64,000 nucleotides of DNA from Aegilops tauschii subsp. strangulata (taxonomy: Eukaryota; Streptophyta; Magnoliopsida; Poales; Poaceae): positions 463,808,780-463,872,779 of the forward strand of contig NC_053040.3 in the NCBI RefSeq assembly GCF_002575655.3, written 5' to 3'. Under the pieces are notes generated by a model. It ran no database searches. It was given only the letters and a program-made list of their open reading frames with translations, and had not been told where the DNA came from. Made by a program: the position numbers and the translations under genes. Positions 47,122 to 59,096 of the stretch are shown piece by piece (the stretch's first letter is position 1; each line of letters opens with the position of its first letter).

Positions 47122-48096
47122 TCATTCATAACGATCATCTCTACTCCTCCTCTCTCTTGGTGGTGATTCTTCTCTTCTACTTCTCCTTTTAGGTGAGTCT
47201 TCTCTTCTTTTGTAGGGAGCCGTACACTCATTGGAGTAGTGTCCAGGTCTTCCACAATTATAGCGATTACGCTCATGACTCGAAGATCTGTTGTCATTGT
47301 AGGGCCTTGACTTTGAACTTCTTTCCTTGCTTCTACTCTTGTAGAACTTGTTGAAGTTCTTCACCATTAGGGTCAATTCTTCATTGAAGGCTTGTTGCTC
47401 ACTTGATGATATAGGAGCATAACATGAGGCTTTGTAAGCACCACTTGACTTGTTGTGAAGCTCTTCTTTATCCTTGAGTGACATCTCATCAGCAACAATT
47501 CTTCCAATGACTTCCGTTGGCTTGAGATCTTTGTAATTGGGCATCATTTGGATCAATGTGCACACGGTATCATATTTTCCATCCAAAGCTCTTAGGATCT
47601 TCTTGATGATGAATCTATCGGTCATCTCTTCACTTCCTAAGCCGGCAATCTCATTTGTGATGAGAGCAAGCCTAGAGTACATTTCAGCGACACCTTCACC
47701 ATCCTTCATTTTGAAATTGTCAAGCTGACTTTGAAGCACATCCAATTTTGATAACTTGACGGAGTCGGTACCTTCGTGCATATCAATCAAAGTATCCCAA
47801 ATTTCCTTTGCATTCTCAAGACGGCTAATTTTGTTGAATTCTTCGAGGCACAATCCGTTGAAGAGGATATCGCAAGCTTGAGCGTTGTATTGCAGCATCT
47901 TCAACTCTTCCGCGGTAGCTTCACGGTTCGGTTCTCTCCCATCAAAGAATTCACCTTGCAAGCCAATACACACAATATCCCAAACGGCGGGGTTATGTCC
48001 AAGAATATGCATTTTCATCTTATGCTTACAACTATCAAAATTAATACCATCAAAGTAAGGACCTCTATGGTGGTAATTTCCCTCGCTAGACGCCAT
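47122..48096 (-). CDS. RLC-3 gag N-terminal half (capsid and defective zinc knuckle), 324 aa
   Basis: The frame starts MASSEGNYHHRGPYFDG and covers a UBN2/gag-type capsid region: KMKMHILGHNPAVWDIV, AKEIWDTLIDMHEGTDSVK, LSKLDVLQSQLDNFKM. A Lys/Arg/Ser-rich basic region and a zinc knuckle follow near residue 280. The knuckle reads RYNCGRPGHYSNEC, with Arg where the first Cys is expected (TGC to CGC), so RNA binding may be impaired. The start follows the primer-binding site by about 70 bases. The frame closes at 47122, shortly before the coiled-coil half. It would form capsids on element RNA; with no pol in the element, copying would depend on a related partner. Confidence 0.8.
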   Translation of the reverse strand: MASSEGNYHHRGPYFDGINFDSCKHKMKMHILGHNPAVWDIVCIGLQGEFFDGREPNREATAEELKMLQYNAQACDILFNGLCLEEFNKISRLENAKEIWDTLIDMHEGTDSVKLSKLDVLQSQLDNFKMKDGEGVAEMYSRLALITNEIAGLGSEEMTDRFIIKKILRALDGKYDTVCTLIQMMPNYKDLKPTEVIGRIVADEMSLKDKEELHNKSSGAYKASCYAPISSSEQQAFNEELTLMVKNFNKFYKSRSKERSSKSRPYNDNRSSSHERNRYNCGRPGHYSNECTAPYKRREDSPKRRSRREESPPRERRSRDDRYE

Positions 48097-48167
48097 ACTC
48101 TCCTAGGTTGTGAAACCAAGGCTATGATCACCAAAAGCTACGGAAATCAAGGCAAATGGAGACCAAA

Positions 48168-48180
48168 GCTTTGATACCAC
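48168..48180 (-). other. RLC-3 primer-binding site
   Basis: The minus strand reads GTGGTATCAAAGC, the initiator-Met type, one base from the LTR edge at 48182. Confidence 0.8.
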
Positions 48181-48181
48181 T

Positions 48182-49831
48182 TGTAGGATCAAAAGTATGT
48201 CTAGAGGGGGGTGATTAGACTACTTGACCAAATAAAAATCTAGCCTTTTCCCAATTTTAAGTCTTGGCAGATTTTAGCAACTTAGCTTAAGTCAAGCAAT
48301 CAACCTACACATGCAATTCTAAGAGTATAGCAGCGGAATGTAAAACATTGCACATGAAGGTAAATGGAGGAGTTTGGAGGGAGCAAACACAATATAGACG
48401 CGGAGATTTATTTTCCATGGTTCCGATAGGTGGTGCTATCGTACATCCACGTTGATGGAGACTTCAACCCACGAAGGGTAATGGTTGCGCGAGTCCACGG
48501 AGGGCTCCACCCATGAAGTGTCCACGAAGAAGCAACCTTGTCTATCCCACCATGGCCATCGCCCACGAAGGACTTGCCTCACTAGGGTAGATCTTCACGA
48601 AGTAGGCGATCTCCTTGCCCGTACAAACTCCTTGGTTCAACTCCACAATCTTGACGGAGGCTCCCAAGTGATACATAACCAATCTAGGATACACCATTCT
48701 CCAAAAGGTAATAGATGGTGTGTTGATGCTTGCTCTTGTGCTTAAAATTATAGTCTCCCCAACATTCAACTCTCTCTCACAGATTTGGATTTGGTGGAAA
48801 GATGATTTGAGTGGAAAGCAACTTGGGGAAGGCTAGAGATCAAGATTCTTGTGGTTGGAATGGAATATCTTTGTCTCAACACATGAGTAGGTGGTTCTCT
48901 CTCAAAAAATGTATGCTGGAAGTGTAGACATGTTCTGATGGCTCTCCTCACTGATGAAGAGTGGGTGGAGGGGTATATATAGCCTCCACACAAAATCTAA
49001 CCGTTACACACAATTCACCAAACTCGGTGGGACCGAATCAGAAAACTCGGTCAGACCGATTCAGTTCAAAATGTGAATGTTAGGCTTTTCGGTGGGACCG
49101 ACATGTCAACTCGATGGGACCGATTTCATTAGGGTGGGCATAACGTAATCTCGGTGAGACCGGTTACACAAACTCGGTGAGACCGACTTTGGTAATAAGC
49201 TAACCAGAGAGTTGGTCAGGCAATCTTGGTGGGACTGATTCGCTCATTTTGGTGAGACCGAAATGGTACAAAGGGGAAACAAAGAGTTTGCATTGCAAAC
49301 TCGGTGGGACCGATCGCTCATCTCAGTTAGACCGAAACGTTACGAAGGGAAACAGAGAGTTTGCAATCCCATCTCGGTGAGACTGAGATCCCTATCGGTG
49401 AGACCAAAGTGGCTAGGGTTTCTGGCAGTGGCTATGTCAAGTGAACTCGGTGGCGCCGGATAGATCAAATCGGTGGGGCCGAGTTTGACTTTTGGTTTAG
49501 GACATATGTGGATATGGGAAAGTGGTTGAGGGTTTTTGGAGCATATCACTAAGCATTTTGAGCAAGTAAGTCATTAAGCAACACCTCATCCCCTTTTAAT
49601 AGTATTGGCTTTTCCTATGGACTCAATGTGATCTTGGATCATTAAAATGAAAATTTAGAGTCTTGAGCTTGGGCCAATATGTGTCCTTAGAATTTTGAGG
49701 GGTCCACATTCCTAATCCATGCCATGCCAATCATTGAACTTCCTGAAATGATCATCTTGAAAGAGCATTAGTTCAATGAGCTATATGTTGTTAGTAATTA
49801 CCAAAACCACCCAGGGATAGTTGCACTTTCA
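48182..49831 (-). mobile_element. RLC-3 5' LTR (1650 bp)
   Basis: The plus strand starts TGTAGGATCAAAAG and ends TTGCACTTTCA, followed by TAAGC. TATATATA is at 48974-48981 and the palindrome array at 49020-49485. Confidence 0.9.
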
Positions 49832-51096
49832 TAAGCACCTTATCCAACCGGCCGCGTGCCCCCACTCTCCCTTTCCACTCTCACTCTCGCTCCCCCGCAC
49901 CCCCCGTCGTTCGCCGCCGCCGTTCCCCGACCACCGTCGTCGCCCACCGCCGCCGACGCTCCTGCTCCTCCTCCATTGAGCTAGTCCCTCCATCCCTCCT
50001 TCTCTCTCCTCCCTCCTCCTCCTCCATCCTCCCTACCACGCCCCTCCCTCCTCCTCCGGTCGCCCCCTCCTCCCTCCTCCTCCTCCACCAAGCCCTCCGC
50101 CGGCAGCTCTCCTCCCACCGCCCTCCTCCCCATCCTCCTCTCTCCTCCCTCCTCCCACCCCGCCCCTCCTCCCTCCTCCCACCACCCTCCTCCCCCTCCT
50201 CCTCTCTCCTTCCTCCTCGTCCTCCCTCATTCCACCCTACTGTTCTTGTATAATGTAGTTTTTTTACTATTTTTTAGTAAGTGTTTAATAGAAATAGTTT
50301 ATTTAGTTAGGAAGTGTTTAATACAACTAGTGGAATTAGTAAGAAAATTAATTATATTTATTTATAGTAAGTGCTTAGTTGAACTACTTGAGTTAATAGA
50401 ACTAGTTTATATTTAGTAAGAAAATTTAGGTATATGAGATTTAATGATCTAATTAATTTTTTCTATAGAACTAGTTTATTTTTAGTAAGAAAATCAATAG
50501 AACTAGTTTATTTTTAGTAAGTGCTTAGTTGAACTAGTTGAATTAATAGAACTAGTAGAATTTATGTCATTATCACTTTGTCATCAAAGAATGCTTTATG
50601 AGATTTCATGATCTAATTAAAATTTTACTTGGTGGAATATGCAGGCTTTGTAGAGTCGTGTCTCCTGGGAGTGATCGTCATCCGAGCTACCTCTACTTCC
50701 TCTACACCCGAGTCGGTGAGATAAAAGTCCACCTCCTCCTCCACTCCTCGGTGTTGAATAGAGTAGAGCTAGGGTATTTAATTATGCTTCTTAACCAAAT
50801 GAAATGTTCGGGTTAGAAGATATATTGAAATGCTTTTGTCAATATTGAACCATTGAAATGCAATGAGCACCAGTTTATGCTCATGTGCGAAGTGTTGATT
50901 CATTTCCAAGTGGCCTATGTTTTTCCGGAGTGTTGATTCATTTCCGTTCCGGCAAATTTCAGGCGCTTGATATGTCCTATTTTAGCAAAGGTCATGCCGG
51001 ATTTTTCCATGAATTTAAGCGCAACTTGTGCTAGAATATGTAGGAAATATCGAGTGCCCCGGATTCTCTAGAAAGAGAATTAAACGACATTTCGAG

Positions 51097-51504
51097 TTGA
51101 CTTTAAGTCTGTTGGGGCTCCATACATGACAGTCAAACAAACAGTGAGGGAGAGTCTCCACCATATATGAGAGAAGAAGAATGCCGACTATTGTCGTGGG
51201 TGTCGCTTCTCCTTCTTCTCTGTGTGCTAGACCTTTGTTATGCACTAGGGGAAGAAGGAGTAGCGACCATCATTGACGGGCGAAAAATCGGTGAGGGAGT
51301 GTCCACCATATATGAGAGAAGAAGAATGCCGACTGTTGTCGTGGGGGTCGCTTCTCCTTCTTTCCCTTGTGCTAGATATTTGTAATGCACTAGGGAAAGG
51401 AGGAGTAGCGACCATCACCGACGGTCGCAATATCAGAGAGGGAGTGCCCACCAAATACGTGAGATGAGAGTTTAGGAAGGAAGACTCGACAGACCTAAAG
51501 TCAA
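51097..51504. mobile_element. 408-bp insertion with 16-bp inverted ends, in 5' intron of DTC-B gene
   Basis: The ends TTGACTTTAAGTCTGT and ACAGACCTAAAGTCAA are complementary at 15 of 16 positions. Most of this segment is absent from the DTC-A copy (near 12750), although the first bases of the left end, TTGACTTT, are also present there. It contains imperfect tandem units of about 145 bp (starting near 51147, 51294 and 51437) with GAGGGAGTGTCCACCATA. It is possibly a small non-autonomous DNA element; no clear target duplication was seen. Confidence 0.5.
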
Positions 51505-51601
51505 TCCGTTACATATTGAGTAATAGTGATATGTGTGTTGAGTTTCCTGGTAGTTGCCTTCGATCAATTTTCAATTAATGTTTCAACTGTGAACATAGGA
51601 A

Positions 51602-52773
51602 ATGTCTGACGACGAAAAGGATTTCGGTATGTGCGAATACTGTAAAGACGAGCGCGGCCTATGCGACAGGCCTCACCTAGTTGGTGGTAGGTGCTTCAAC
51701 ATCATGCTGGATGAGAACTTCGAAGTGGATACAGTAAGTCACAACGACAAGTCTTTTTTCGTAATTAAGCATGACTTCTGCTTCTTTTGCTTCAACTTAT
51801 AATTTTAATTTTTTACTATTCTACTAGCGTATCCCCTGCCATGCGAGAATTTATGTCTTGGATAAGATTGGTTTTAGTACTATGGAAAGTATGGAGGTAA
51901 AGAGAGTTCACTTGAGGACCAAGCATGGTTATACTTTTGCCGTAAAATTATACAATGCAGACACCTACATCTATTTTGAATGCAAAAATTGGAGAGCACT
52001 ATGCAAGGCTTATGCATTTGAGCCTGATATGCTTATCACCTTTGATATTCGTCCGGAAGATGAAATTGAAGGTAATATCGACATCTGGGTTGATGTGCAG
52101 ACGCCTCCAGTTCTACCATTATGTGAGTTTCTCAACCATATTTATTAAGTATTTTATATTGTTTATTTAAAAATAGTTGACAACTAATTTCTATTGACAA
52201 CTTATTTCCATTCAAGATAACCTGTCCGGCGCTTGGTAGACAGCACCTACTACTGTCCCGGGGCTGAACTAAACTGCGATGAGATAGGTCATTATGTTTC
52301 ATGGCTTGAGGATCTTGATACTGTCAAGACAGGTTATTTTCCTAGACTTCGAGATATTAGTACTCAAAAAGTGCGACCACTAGTGTGCGTATTGAACTAC
52401 GGTCACATCTATTTAGGAAAGATGGTAAGACTTTTACTATTTGTCCTTAGTGCATCTTTTGCATACATTATTTTTAAGCTAAACTTCATTGCTAAGTATG
52501 TTACTACGATGTTCTTCAACAGGGACTCCCGATGAGTGTTGTGCCTCGTTGGATCGAGCCTAAAGGTCGCATGACAGTCGTTAGCTTACGGCCAAGATAT
52601 CCTGCATTGCACATGAGTGCATTCACCATTTCTCGAAGCGAGCAAGTCTTAGTAGTCAAAGACTGGAGCAAAATTGTGAAGGATCGCAGTAGAGAAGTAC
52701 TAGGGGGCAGCCATCAGAAGCGCAACCCACAATTAGGAGACAGGTTCATCTGCATGCTCCAATATGATGAAGC
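51602..52773 (+). pseudogene. Captured multi-exon gene, possibly B3-like (DTC-B copy, truncated)
   Basis: It is homologous to the DTC-A gene. Exons are 51602-51733, 51828-52122, about 52204-52424 and 52523-52773. Exons 1 and 2 are open, and the exon-2 codon that is TAG in DTC-A is TGG here (DIWVDVQTPP). The exon-3 acceptor, CAG in DTC-A, is CAA here, and a TAA follows near the exon start. Exon 4 is cut after MLQYDEA by the RLC-5 LTR, removing about 20 residues. Both copies are thus broken, at different sites. The frame is otherwise well conserved, so the common ancestor was probably coding. Confidence 0.6.
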
Positions 52774-54533
52774 TGTTGGGATACGTAGCATGCAATTTCA
52801 AAAAAATTCCTACGCTCACGTAAAATCTATCTAGGAGATGCATAGCAACGAGAGGGGGAGAGTGTGTCCAGGTACCCTCGTAGACCGAAAGTGGAAGCGT
52901 TTGAAAACGCGATTGATGTAGTCGAACTTCTTCTCGTTCCGATCGATCAAGCACCGTACGTACGGCACCTCCGAGTTCTGCACACGTTCAGCTCGATGAT
53001 GTCCCTCGAACTCTTGATCAAGCAAAGTGTCGAAGGAGACTTCCATCAGCATGAAGGCGTGGTGACGGTGATGGTGAAGTAATCCGGGCAGGGCTTTGCC
53101 TAAGCACCACGTGAATATGACCGGAGGCGTAAACTGTGGAGGGAGGCGCCGCACATGGCTAACAGATGTTGTTGTGTGTTCTAGCGGTGCCTCCCACATA
53201 TATATAGGTTGGAGGGGAGGAGAGGCAGCCAAGGGGGCTCCCCAAGTAGGAGGAATCCTACTTGGGTGCCTCCCAATTCGGCCTCCCCCTTACCATATCA
53301 TCCGGAGGGGGAAGGAAGGAGGAGGGAGGAGGGAAGGAAGGGGGAGGCCGAATCCCTCCCCTTCCTTTCCCTCTTCTCCTCTTTCCTTCCCCTCCTAATT
53401 TGGCCTACATGGGGCGCACCAGCCCCTTAGGGGCTGGTCTGTCCCCTTCTTGGCCCATTAGGCCCATGTAGTTGCTGGGGGATGCCCGAAACCCCTTCCG
53501 GTGACCAAATATGTACCCGGTACCCCAGAACACTTCCGGTGTTCGAATATCATCGTCCTTTATATGAATCTTTACCTCTCGACCATTTCGAGACTCCTCT
53601 TCATGTCCGTGATCTCATCCGGGACTCCGAACAACATTCGGTCACCAAATCACTTAACTCATATAATACAAAATCGTCATCGAACGTTAAGCGTGCGGAC
53701 CCTACGGGTTCGAGAACTATGTAGACATGACCAAGACACCTCTCCGGCCAATAACCAATAGCGGAACCTGGATGCCCATAATTGCTCCTACATATTCTAC
53801 GAAGATCTTTATCGGTCGAACCGTTATGACAACATACGTAATTCCCTTTGTCCGCCGGTATGTTACTTGCCCGAGATTCGATCGTTGGTATCTTCATATC
53901 TAGTTCAATATCGTTACCGGCAAGTCTCTTTACTCGTTCCATAATACATCATCCCACAACTAACTCATTAATCACATTGCTGGCAAGGCTTATTATGATG
54001 TGCATTATTGAGAGGGCCCGGAGATACCTCTCCGATACTCGGAGTGACAAAACCTAATCTCGATCTATGCCAACCCAACAAACACCTTCGTAGATACCTG
54101 TACATCATCTTTATAATCACCCATTTATATTGTGACGTTTGATAGCACACAAGGTATTCCTCCGGTATCCGGGAGTTGCATAATCTCATAGTCAAAGGAA
54201 TATGTATATATGACATGAAGAAAGCAATAGCAGTAAAACTGAACGATCAACATGCTAAGCTAACGGATGGCTCTTGTCCATCACATCATTCTCCTAATGA
54301 TGTGATCCCGTTCATCAAATGAAAACACATGTCTATGGTTAGGAAACTTAACCATCTTTGATTAACGAGCTAGTCTAGTAGAGGCTTACTAGGGACACGG
54401 TGTTTTGTCTATGTATTCACACATTATCAAGTTTCCGGTTAATACAATTCTAGCATGAATAATAAATATTTATCATGATATAAGGAAATATAAAATAACA
54501 ACTTTTTATTGCCTCTATGGCATATTTTCTTCA
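52774..54533 (-). mobile_element. RLC-5 copia 3' LTR (1760 bp)
   Basis: The plus strand starts TGTTGGGATACG and ends TTTCTTCA, followed by the polypurine complement GTCTCCCAC (54534 on). It is homologous to the RLC-1 and RLC-2 LTRs. The outer 5 bases are GAAGC; the partner site is not in the window. TATATATAT lies at 53198-53206 on the minus strand. Confidence 0.9.
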
Positions 54534-57500
54534 GTCTCCCACTTGCACTAGAGTCAATAATCTAGTTCACATCGCTATGTGATTAACACCCATAGTTCAC
54601 ATCGCCATGTGACTAACACCCAAAGAGTACTAAGGTGTGTTCGTGCTTTGCTTCTGAGAGAAGTTTAGTCAACGGGTCTGCCATATTCAAAACCGTATGT
54701 ATTTTGCAAATTTCTATGTCTACAATGCTCTGCACGGAGCTACTCTTGCCAATTGCTCCCACTTTCAATATGTATCCAGATTGAGACACTGAGACATCCA
54801 GATCAGTGTTAAAGCTTGCATCGATGTAACCCTTTACGACGAACTCTTTATCACCTCCATAACCGAGAAACATTTCCTTAGTTCTCTTAGGTAACTAAGG
54901 ATAACTTTGACCGTTGTCAAGTGATCTACTCCTGGATCACTATTGTACCCCCTTGCCAAACTCATGGCAAGGTACACAAATTGTCTGGTACACAACATGG
55001 CATACTTTATAGAACCTATGGCTGAGGCATAGGGAATGACTTATTTCATTTTCTCTCTATCTTCTGCCGTGGTCGGGCTTTGAGTCTTACTCAACTTCAC
55101 ACCTTGCAACACAGGCAAGAACCCTTTCTTTGACTGATCCATTTTAAACTTCTTCAAAAACTTGTCAAGGTATGTGCTTTGTGAAAGTACTATTAAGCGT
55201 CTCGATCTATCCCTATAGATCTTGATGCCCAATATATAAGTAGCTTCACCGAGGTCTTTCATTGAAAAATTCTTATTCAAGTATCCTTTTATGCTATCCA
55301 GAAATTTTATATCATTTCCAGTCAACAATATGTCATCCACATATACTATCAGAAATGCTACAGAGCTCCCCCTCACTTTCTTGTAAATACAGGCTTCACC
55401 ATAAGTCTGTATAAAGCCATATGCTTTGATCACCTTATCAAAGCGTATATTCCAACTCCGAGATGCTTGCACCAGTCCATAGATGGATTGCTGGAGCTCG
55501 CACACTTTGTTAGCACCTTTAGGATTGACAAAAACCTTCTGGTTACATCATATACAACTCTTCTTTAATATCCATTAAGGAATGCAGTTTTTGACATCCA
55601 TTTGCCAGATTTTATAATCATAAAATGTTGCAATTGCTAACATGATTCAGATAGACTTAAGCATTGCTACGAGTGAGAAAGTCTCATCATAGTCAACTCC
55701 TTGAACTTTGTCGAAAACCTTTTGCGACAAATCGAGCTTTGTAGATAGTGACATTACTATCAGCGTCAGTCTTCTTCTTGAAGATCCATTTATTCTCAAT
55801 GGCTTGCCGATCATCGGGCACTCCACCAAGGTCCGCACTTTGTTCTCATACATGGATCATATCTCAGATTTCATGGCCTCAAGCCATCTGTCAGATTCTG
55901 GGCTCATCATAGCTTCTTCATAGTTCATAGGTTTGCCATGGTCTGATAACATGACTATTAGGACAGGATTACCGTACCACTCTGGTGCAGAACGTGCTCT
56001 GGTTGACCTACAAGGTTCGGTAGTAACTTGATCTGAAGTTTCATGATCATTATCATTAGCTTCCTCTCTGGTTGGTGTAGGCGTCATGGGAACGGTTTTC
56101 TGTGATGAGCTACCTTCCAATTCGAGAGAAGGTACAGTTACCTCATCAAGTTCTACTTTCCTCCCACTCACTTCTTTCGAGAGAAACTCCTTCTCTAGAA
56201 ATGATCCATTCTTAGCAACAAAGATCTTGCCTTTCGGATCTGTGGTAGAAGGTGTACCCAATTATTTCCTTAGGGTATCCTATGAAGATGCACTTTTCTG
56301 ATTTGGGTTCGAGCTTATCAGGCTGAAGCCTTTTGACATAAGTGTCGCAACCCCAAACTTTAAGAAACGACAGCTTAGGTTTCTTACCAATCCACAGTTC
56401 ATACGGTGTCGTCTCAATGGATTTAGACGGTGCCCTATTTAATGTGAATGCAGCTGTCTCTAATGCATAAACCCAAAACGATAGTGGTAAATCGGTAAGA
56501 GACATTATAGATTGCACCATATCTAATAAAGTACGGTTACGACGTTCAGATACACCATTACGCTATATTGTTCCAGGTGGCGTGAGTTGTGAAACTATTC
56601 CACATTGTTTTAAATGAAGGCCAAACTCATAACTCAATATTCGCCTCCATGATCAAATCGTAGAAACTTTATTTTTTTGCTACGATGATTCTCCGCTTCA
56701 CTCTGAAATTTTTTGAACTTTTCAAATGTTTCAGACTTGTGTTTCATTAAGTAGATATACCCATATCTGCTCAAATCATCTATGAAGGTCAGAAAATAAC
56801 GATACCCGCCGCGAGCCTCAACACTCATTGGACCGCATACATCGGTATGTATTATTTCCAATAAGTTAGTGGCTCGCTCCATTGTTCTGGAGAACGGGGT
56901 TTCAGTCATCTTGCCCATGAGGCATGGTTCGCAAGTATCAAATGATTCCAAAAGCCCATCTGCATGGAGTTTCTTCATGCGTTTTACACCAATATGACCT
57001 AAACGGCAGTGCCACAAGTATGTTGCACTATCATTATCAACTTTGCATCTTTTGGCCTCAATATTATGAATATGTGTATCACTACTATCGGGATTCAATA
57101 AACCATTTATATTGAGTGTATGACCGTAGAAGGTTTTATTCATGTAAACAGAACAACAATTATTCTTGGATTTAAATGAATGACCGTATTGCAATAAACA
57201 TGATCCAATCATATTCATGCTCAACGCAAACACCAAATAACATTTATTTAGGTCCAACACTAATCCCGAAGGTATAGGGAGTGTGCGATAGTGATCTTAT
57301 CAACCTTGGAATCACTTCCAACACACATCGTCACCTCGTCCTTAACTAGTCTCTGTTCATTTTGCAACTCCTGTTTTGAGTTACCAATCTTAGCAACTGA
57401 ACCGGTATCAAATACCCTGGGGTTACTATGAACACTAGTAAAGTACACATTAATAACATGTATATCAAATATACCTTTGTTCACTTTGCCATCCTTCTTA

Positions 57501-57809
57501 TCCGCCAAGTATTTGGGGTAGTACCGTTTTCAGTGACCATTTCTTTTGCAGTAGAAGCACTCAGTTTCAGGCTTAAGTCTAGCTTTGGGCTTCTTCACGG
57601 GAGTGGCAACTTGCTTGTCATTCTTCTTGAAGTTCCCTTTCTTTTCCTTTGCCTTTTTTCTTGAAATTAGTGGTCTTGTTAACTATCAACATTTGATGTT
57701 ATTTCTTGATTTCTACCTTCGCCGATTTCAGCATCACGAAGAGCTTGGGAGTCGTTTTCTTTAGCCCTTGCATATTATAGTTCATCACGAAGTTCTAGAA
57801 ACTTGGTGA
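54534..57809 (-). pseudogene. RLC-5 gag end and pol, frameshifted, RNase H truncated
   Basis: On the minus strand, gag C-terminal sequence (57809-57540) ends in a Lys-rich region. Then come the protease (FDTGSVAKIG near 57390), the GAG-pre-integrase zinc site (HCRLGHI, CEPCLMGK), integrase with HTDVCGP and FDHGGEY, the connector, and RT with YVDDILLTGND near 55340. RNase H is reduced to about 87 codons (54873-54613) by the same internal deletion as in RLC-1. Several frameshifts and stops separate these blocks. The second catalytic Asp of integrase is kept as FDHGGEY in place of SDRGGEY. CACTA end DTC-F starts at 57810, and the gag start and 5' LTR are missing. Confidence 0.85.
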
Positions 57810-58335
57810 CACTACTAGGGAAAACCCTAGTAGTAGCGCTTGAAATATACATAGCAGTAGCGATGGGTCCAGCGCTGCTGCTACCGCGCTACAGCTCAGT
57901 TGTAGCAGTAGCACTGGTAAGGGCAGCGCTACTGGTAGGTATGGTTAGCAGTAGCGCTTCCCTGACCAGCGCTATTGCTAATTCTCTGTAGCGCTTGAGC
58001 AAATGAAGCGCTGCTGCTAATCCAGCGCCGCTAGTAGATGCAAACTAGCGCTACTGCTAGTATTCCTGCTTTCACAGATTTACACCCCCTCGACGTATTT
58101 GTGATGTATTTATACATGCTATATACAGTAGTTTCATCAGATCATACTAAACATGCACTATTATCATCATATCATAGACATACAGTAGTCTCGTCATATC
58201 ATTATCATCATCGTCATCATCATTCAACACAAATATCATCATATCTCGAAAATAGCGATACACTAGTCATGTCATGTCTCGAATAAGTGCAACTGCATGG
58301 TCATGGCACACACACACAAGTTTCATCATCTCTAT

Positions 58336-58602
58336 CTAAACCATGATGTAGAAGAGAAGAGCGATCAACATGAGCAAGAGCGCGACTATGTAGTAGAGGC
58401 ACCAGTGCCCCTGCTGATGCTGGAGCGTCCACCTCATGTAACTACTTTCCGCTTCGGCTCTGCTGTCGAACCCTCTGTGGCTAGCACCTGGGTACTTGTC
58501 CACCTGGGCCTGAGCATCTGGCCAGTGGTCGTAGACTCCTGGAACCCTCCCGATGAACACGTCATAGCAGTCCTTCGCCATCTCTGATCTACTTACCTGC
58601 AT
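58336..58602 (-). CDS. Viroplasmin-domain (Cauli_VI-like) small membrane protein in DTC-F
   Basis: From the ATG complementary to 58579-58581 the product is MAKDCYDVFIGRVPGVYDHW and on, 81 residues; a longer start at 58602 adds 7. Residues 4-48 match the viroplasmin/RNase H1 N-terminal fold, with FIGRVPGVYDHW, then a Val-Asp-Lys-Tyr-Pro stretch and the RGFDSRAEAES motif, known to bind RNA-DNA hybrids in RNase H1. The last 20 or so residues are hydrophobic (a LYYIVALLLMLIALLFYIMV run), a likely tail anchor. No RNase H catalytic domain follows. GCAG at the longer start fits a 3' splice site, so this may be a last exon. Confidence 0.65.
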   Translation of the reverse strand: MQVSRSEMAKDCYDVFIGRVPGVYDHWPDAQAQVDKYPGASHRGFDSRAEAESSYMRWTLQHQQGHWCLYYIVALLLMLIALLFYIMV

Positions 58603-58853
58603 CGTCAGTTGATGAATTGAACGATAATATGCAACATAATCTACTTAAGAAAACAAAGAGGCATAATTAGCAAAATACAAGCAACCAATAGTAAACATAA
58701 ATGACGAAGTTCCTCATACCCAAACTAATTAACTAGAGCGATCTACGCTAGTTCAAAACCACGGTTTAGTTACATCACATAGTTTCGCCGTGCATAAATT
58801 CAATGGTTTGCGATAGGAAGATAATAGTGACACATTGTCATCGACAATCAGTC

Positions 58854-59096
58854 CTCCATGTCGGCGGTCCAATCTCCATAATCAGGGAGGAAGCACCCGA
58901 GCTTTTTGAAAGGCTTTAGGTCCAGACGCTGAGTGAGTAGCAGTGCTCGGACATCAGCCCGCGTGATTGGCGGATGGTAGAACATCCCCGTTGGTTCAAG
59001 GACCTGCTTCATCATCACTTGGGCAAGTTCACACTGTACGTGATAAAACTCAGCTCGGATTTGATGATCCGGTGTCTGTCTTGAACAATCGATCGT
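58854..59096 (-). pseudogene. C-terminal exon of a CACTA-associated protein (Ulp1-peptidase type suspected)
   Basis: An 80-codon open segment on the minus strand includes AEFYHVQCELAQVMMKQVLE, then FYHPPITRADVRALLLTQRL, and ends LPDYGDWTADMED before a stop at about 58851. I recall such C-termini in CACTA-borne Ulp1-like (SUMO-peptidase) genes, but the catalytic part would lie upstream and is not in the window, so the assignment is a suspicion. It is read as a remnant whose upstream exons were lost. Confidence 0.4.

Larger units (their letters stand above)
23771..49831 (-). mobile_element. RLC-3: SIRE/Maximus-clade copia, non-autonomous, hosts RLC-4
   Basis: The outer LTR edges are flanked by TAAGC on both sides. 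The 5' LTR is 48182-49831 and the interior is 41593-48181 on the minus strand. The 3' LTR is rearranged: a full copy lies at 23771-25431 and a partial copy at 40690-41592, with RLC-4 between. The interior encodes gag and a third ORF but no protease, integrase, RT or RNase H. Confidence 0.85.
49837..52773 (+). mobile_element. DTC-B: second CACTA body with captured gene, cut by RLC-5
   Basis: Joined to 23638-23770 after removal of RLC-3, this is collinear with DTC-A 11460-13990: CCTTATCC, CT-rich leader, AT-rich tandem repeat, 5' exon, then the four-exon gene. It ends inside exon 4 at the RLC-5 insertion. The right terminus is not visible. Confidence 0.75.
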
